From Micrococcales bacterium (lineage in GTDB: Bacteria > Actinomycetota > Actinomycetes > Actinomycetales > Dermatophilaceae), in NCBI GenBank assembly GCA_003157445.1, contig PMJN01000239.1, positions 1 through 5,017 of the forward strand: a stretch of DNA of 5,017 bases, given 5' to 3'. The position numbers were made by a program, and so were the translations under genes. A model generated the notes under the pieces. The model did no database searches. It was not told where the DNA came from and saw nothing but the letters and a program-made list of their open reading frames with translations. Position 1 is the stretch's first letter, and each line of letters begins with the position of its first letter. Shown here piece by piece: positions 4,783 to 5,017 of the stretch.

Positions 4783-5017
4783 TTAGCCGAGGGCTGCGGT
4801 GGGGAGCGGCTTGGGGGTATTGGTGGGCTGATCGATAGCAGGCCGGTTGCTGAGCCAGTGGTCGAGCTCGGCGGCGGGGACTGGTCTGGACATGAAGTAG
4901 CCCTGTGCCTGATCGCAGCCCAGGCGCCTCAGCTCGGTGTAGGCCACGTGGGTCTCGCCGCCTTCGGCCACGATGCGCAGGCCGAGGCTGTGGGCCAGGG
5001 CGATGATTGAGGCGACG
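4783..5017 (-). CDS. EAL-domain cyclic di-GMP phosphodiesterase, C-terminal part
   Basis: Only the last 77 codons lie in the window. The frame runs off the right edge, so an apparent start at 4971 is internal. The sequence VASIIALAHSLGLRIVAEGGET then LRRLGCDQAQGYFMSRPVP is the end of an EAL domain. It contains the conserved Glu of the AEG-x-ET motif and the Gln of QGY, both part of the active site in characterised EAL phosphodiesterases. The usual Val in AEGVET is Gly here. Such enzymes cut cyclic di-GMP to linear pGpG. The EAL signature itself and the other metal ligands lie outside the window, so activity cannot be confirmed, and a GGDEF-EAL fusion is quite possible. A 25-residue Pro/Thr-rich tail follows the domain. 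The gene ends in a TAA followed by a hairpin and sits next to a recombinase scar. Confidence 0.9.
   Translation of the reverse strand, partial: VASIIALAHSLGLRIVAEGGETHVAYTELRRLGCDQAQGYFMSRPVPAAELDHWLSNRPAIDQPTNTPKPLPTAALG

Noticed and set aside
1..5017. CRISPR array, rRNA, riboswitch or toxin-antitoxin pair.
   Set aside because: No regularly spaced repeats, rRNA-like stretches, known riboswitch cores or paired small overlapping genes could be seen on either strand.

Overview
The window is high-GC DNA from an actinobacterium. A mycothiol-dependent-type enzyme, a six-helix membrane GGDEF protein and tRNA/terminator features all fit Actinomycetota, probably Mycobacteriales (Mycobacterium, Rhodococcus, Nocardia, Gordonia). 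That placement is inferred from protein families and composition, and the genus cannot be fixed. All recognisable intact genes lie on the minus strand.

Layout, left to right. Positions 1-243 hold no convincing gene, only a short open frame entering from the left edge and a dyad. A membrane-bound diguanylate cyclase (six transmembrane helices, GAF, GGDEF with intact active and inhibitory sites) occupies 273-1790. It has a hairpin terminator just past its stop, and a candidate promoter and a palindrome ahead of the preferred start. Positions 1791-2411 are otherwise empty and partly A/C-rich. A DinB/mycothiol-dependent maleylpyruvate isomerase-family protein lies at 2412-3035, and a small cysteine phosphatase of the tyrosine-phosphatase fold at 3253-3687. 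Hairpins sit just past both stops, so the two are probably separate transcription units.

From 3861 to 4782 the DNA looks like a decayed mobile-element junction. It contains a GC-rich terminator hairpin and a tRNA-Ser(CGA) remnant whose 3' half is perfect from the anticodon loop to the encoded CCA, while its 5' half is degenerate. Next comes a serine-recombinase C-terminal remnant broken by two frameshifts, then a cluster of overlapping inverted repeats. At the right edge (4783-5017) is the C-terminal part of an EAL-domain c-di-GMP phosphodiesterase, with its own terminator.

Functionally, the two ends carry enzymes of opposite sign in c-di-GMP turnover: synthesis on the left, probable degradation on the right. 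They are not an operon, being about 3 kb apart with other genes and a mobile-element scar between them. I see no clearly new multi-gene system. The most informative part is the tRNA/recombinase scar next to the EAL gene.
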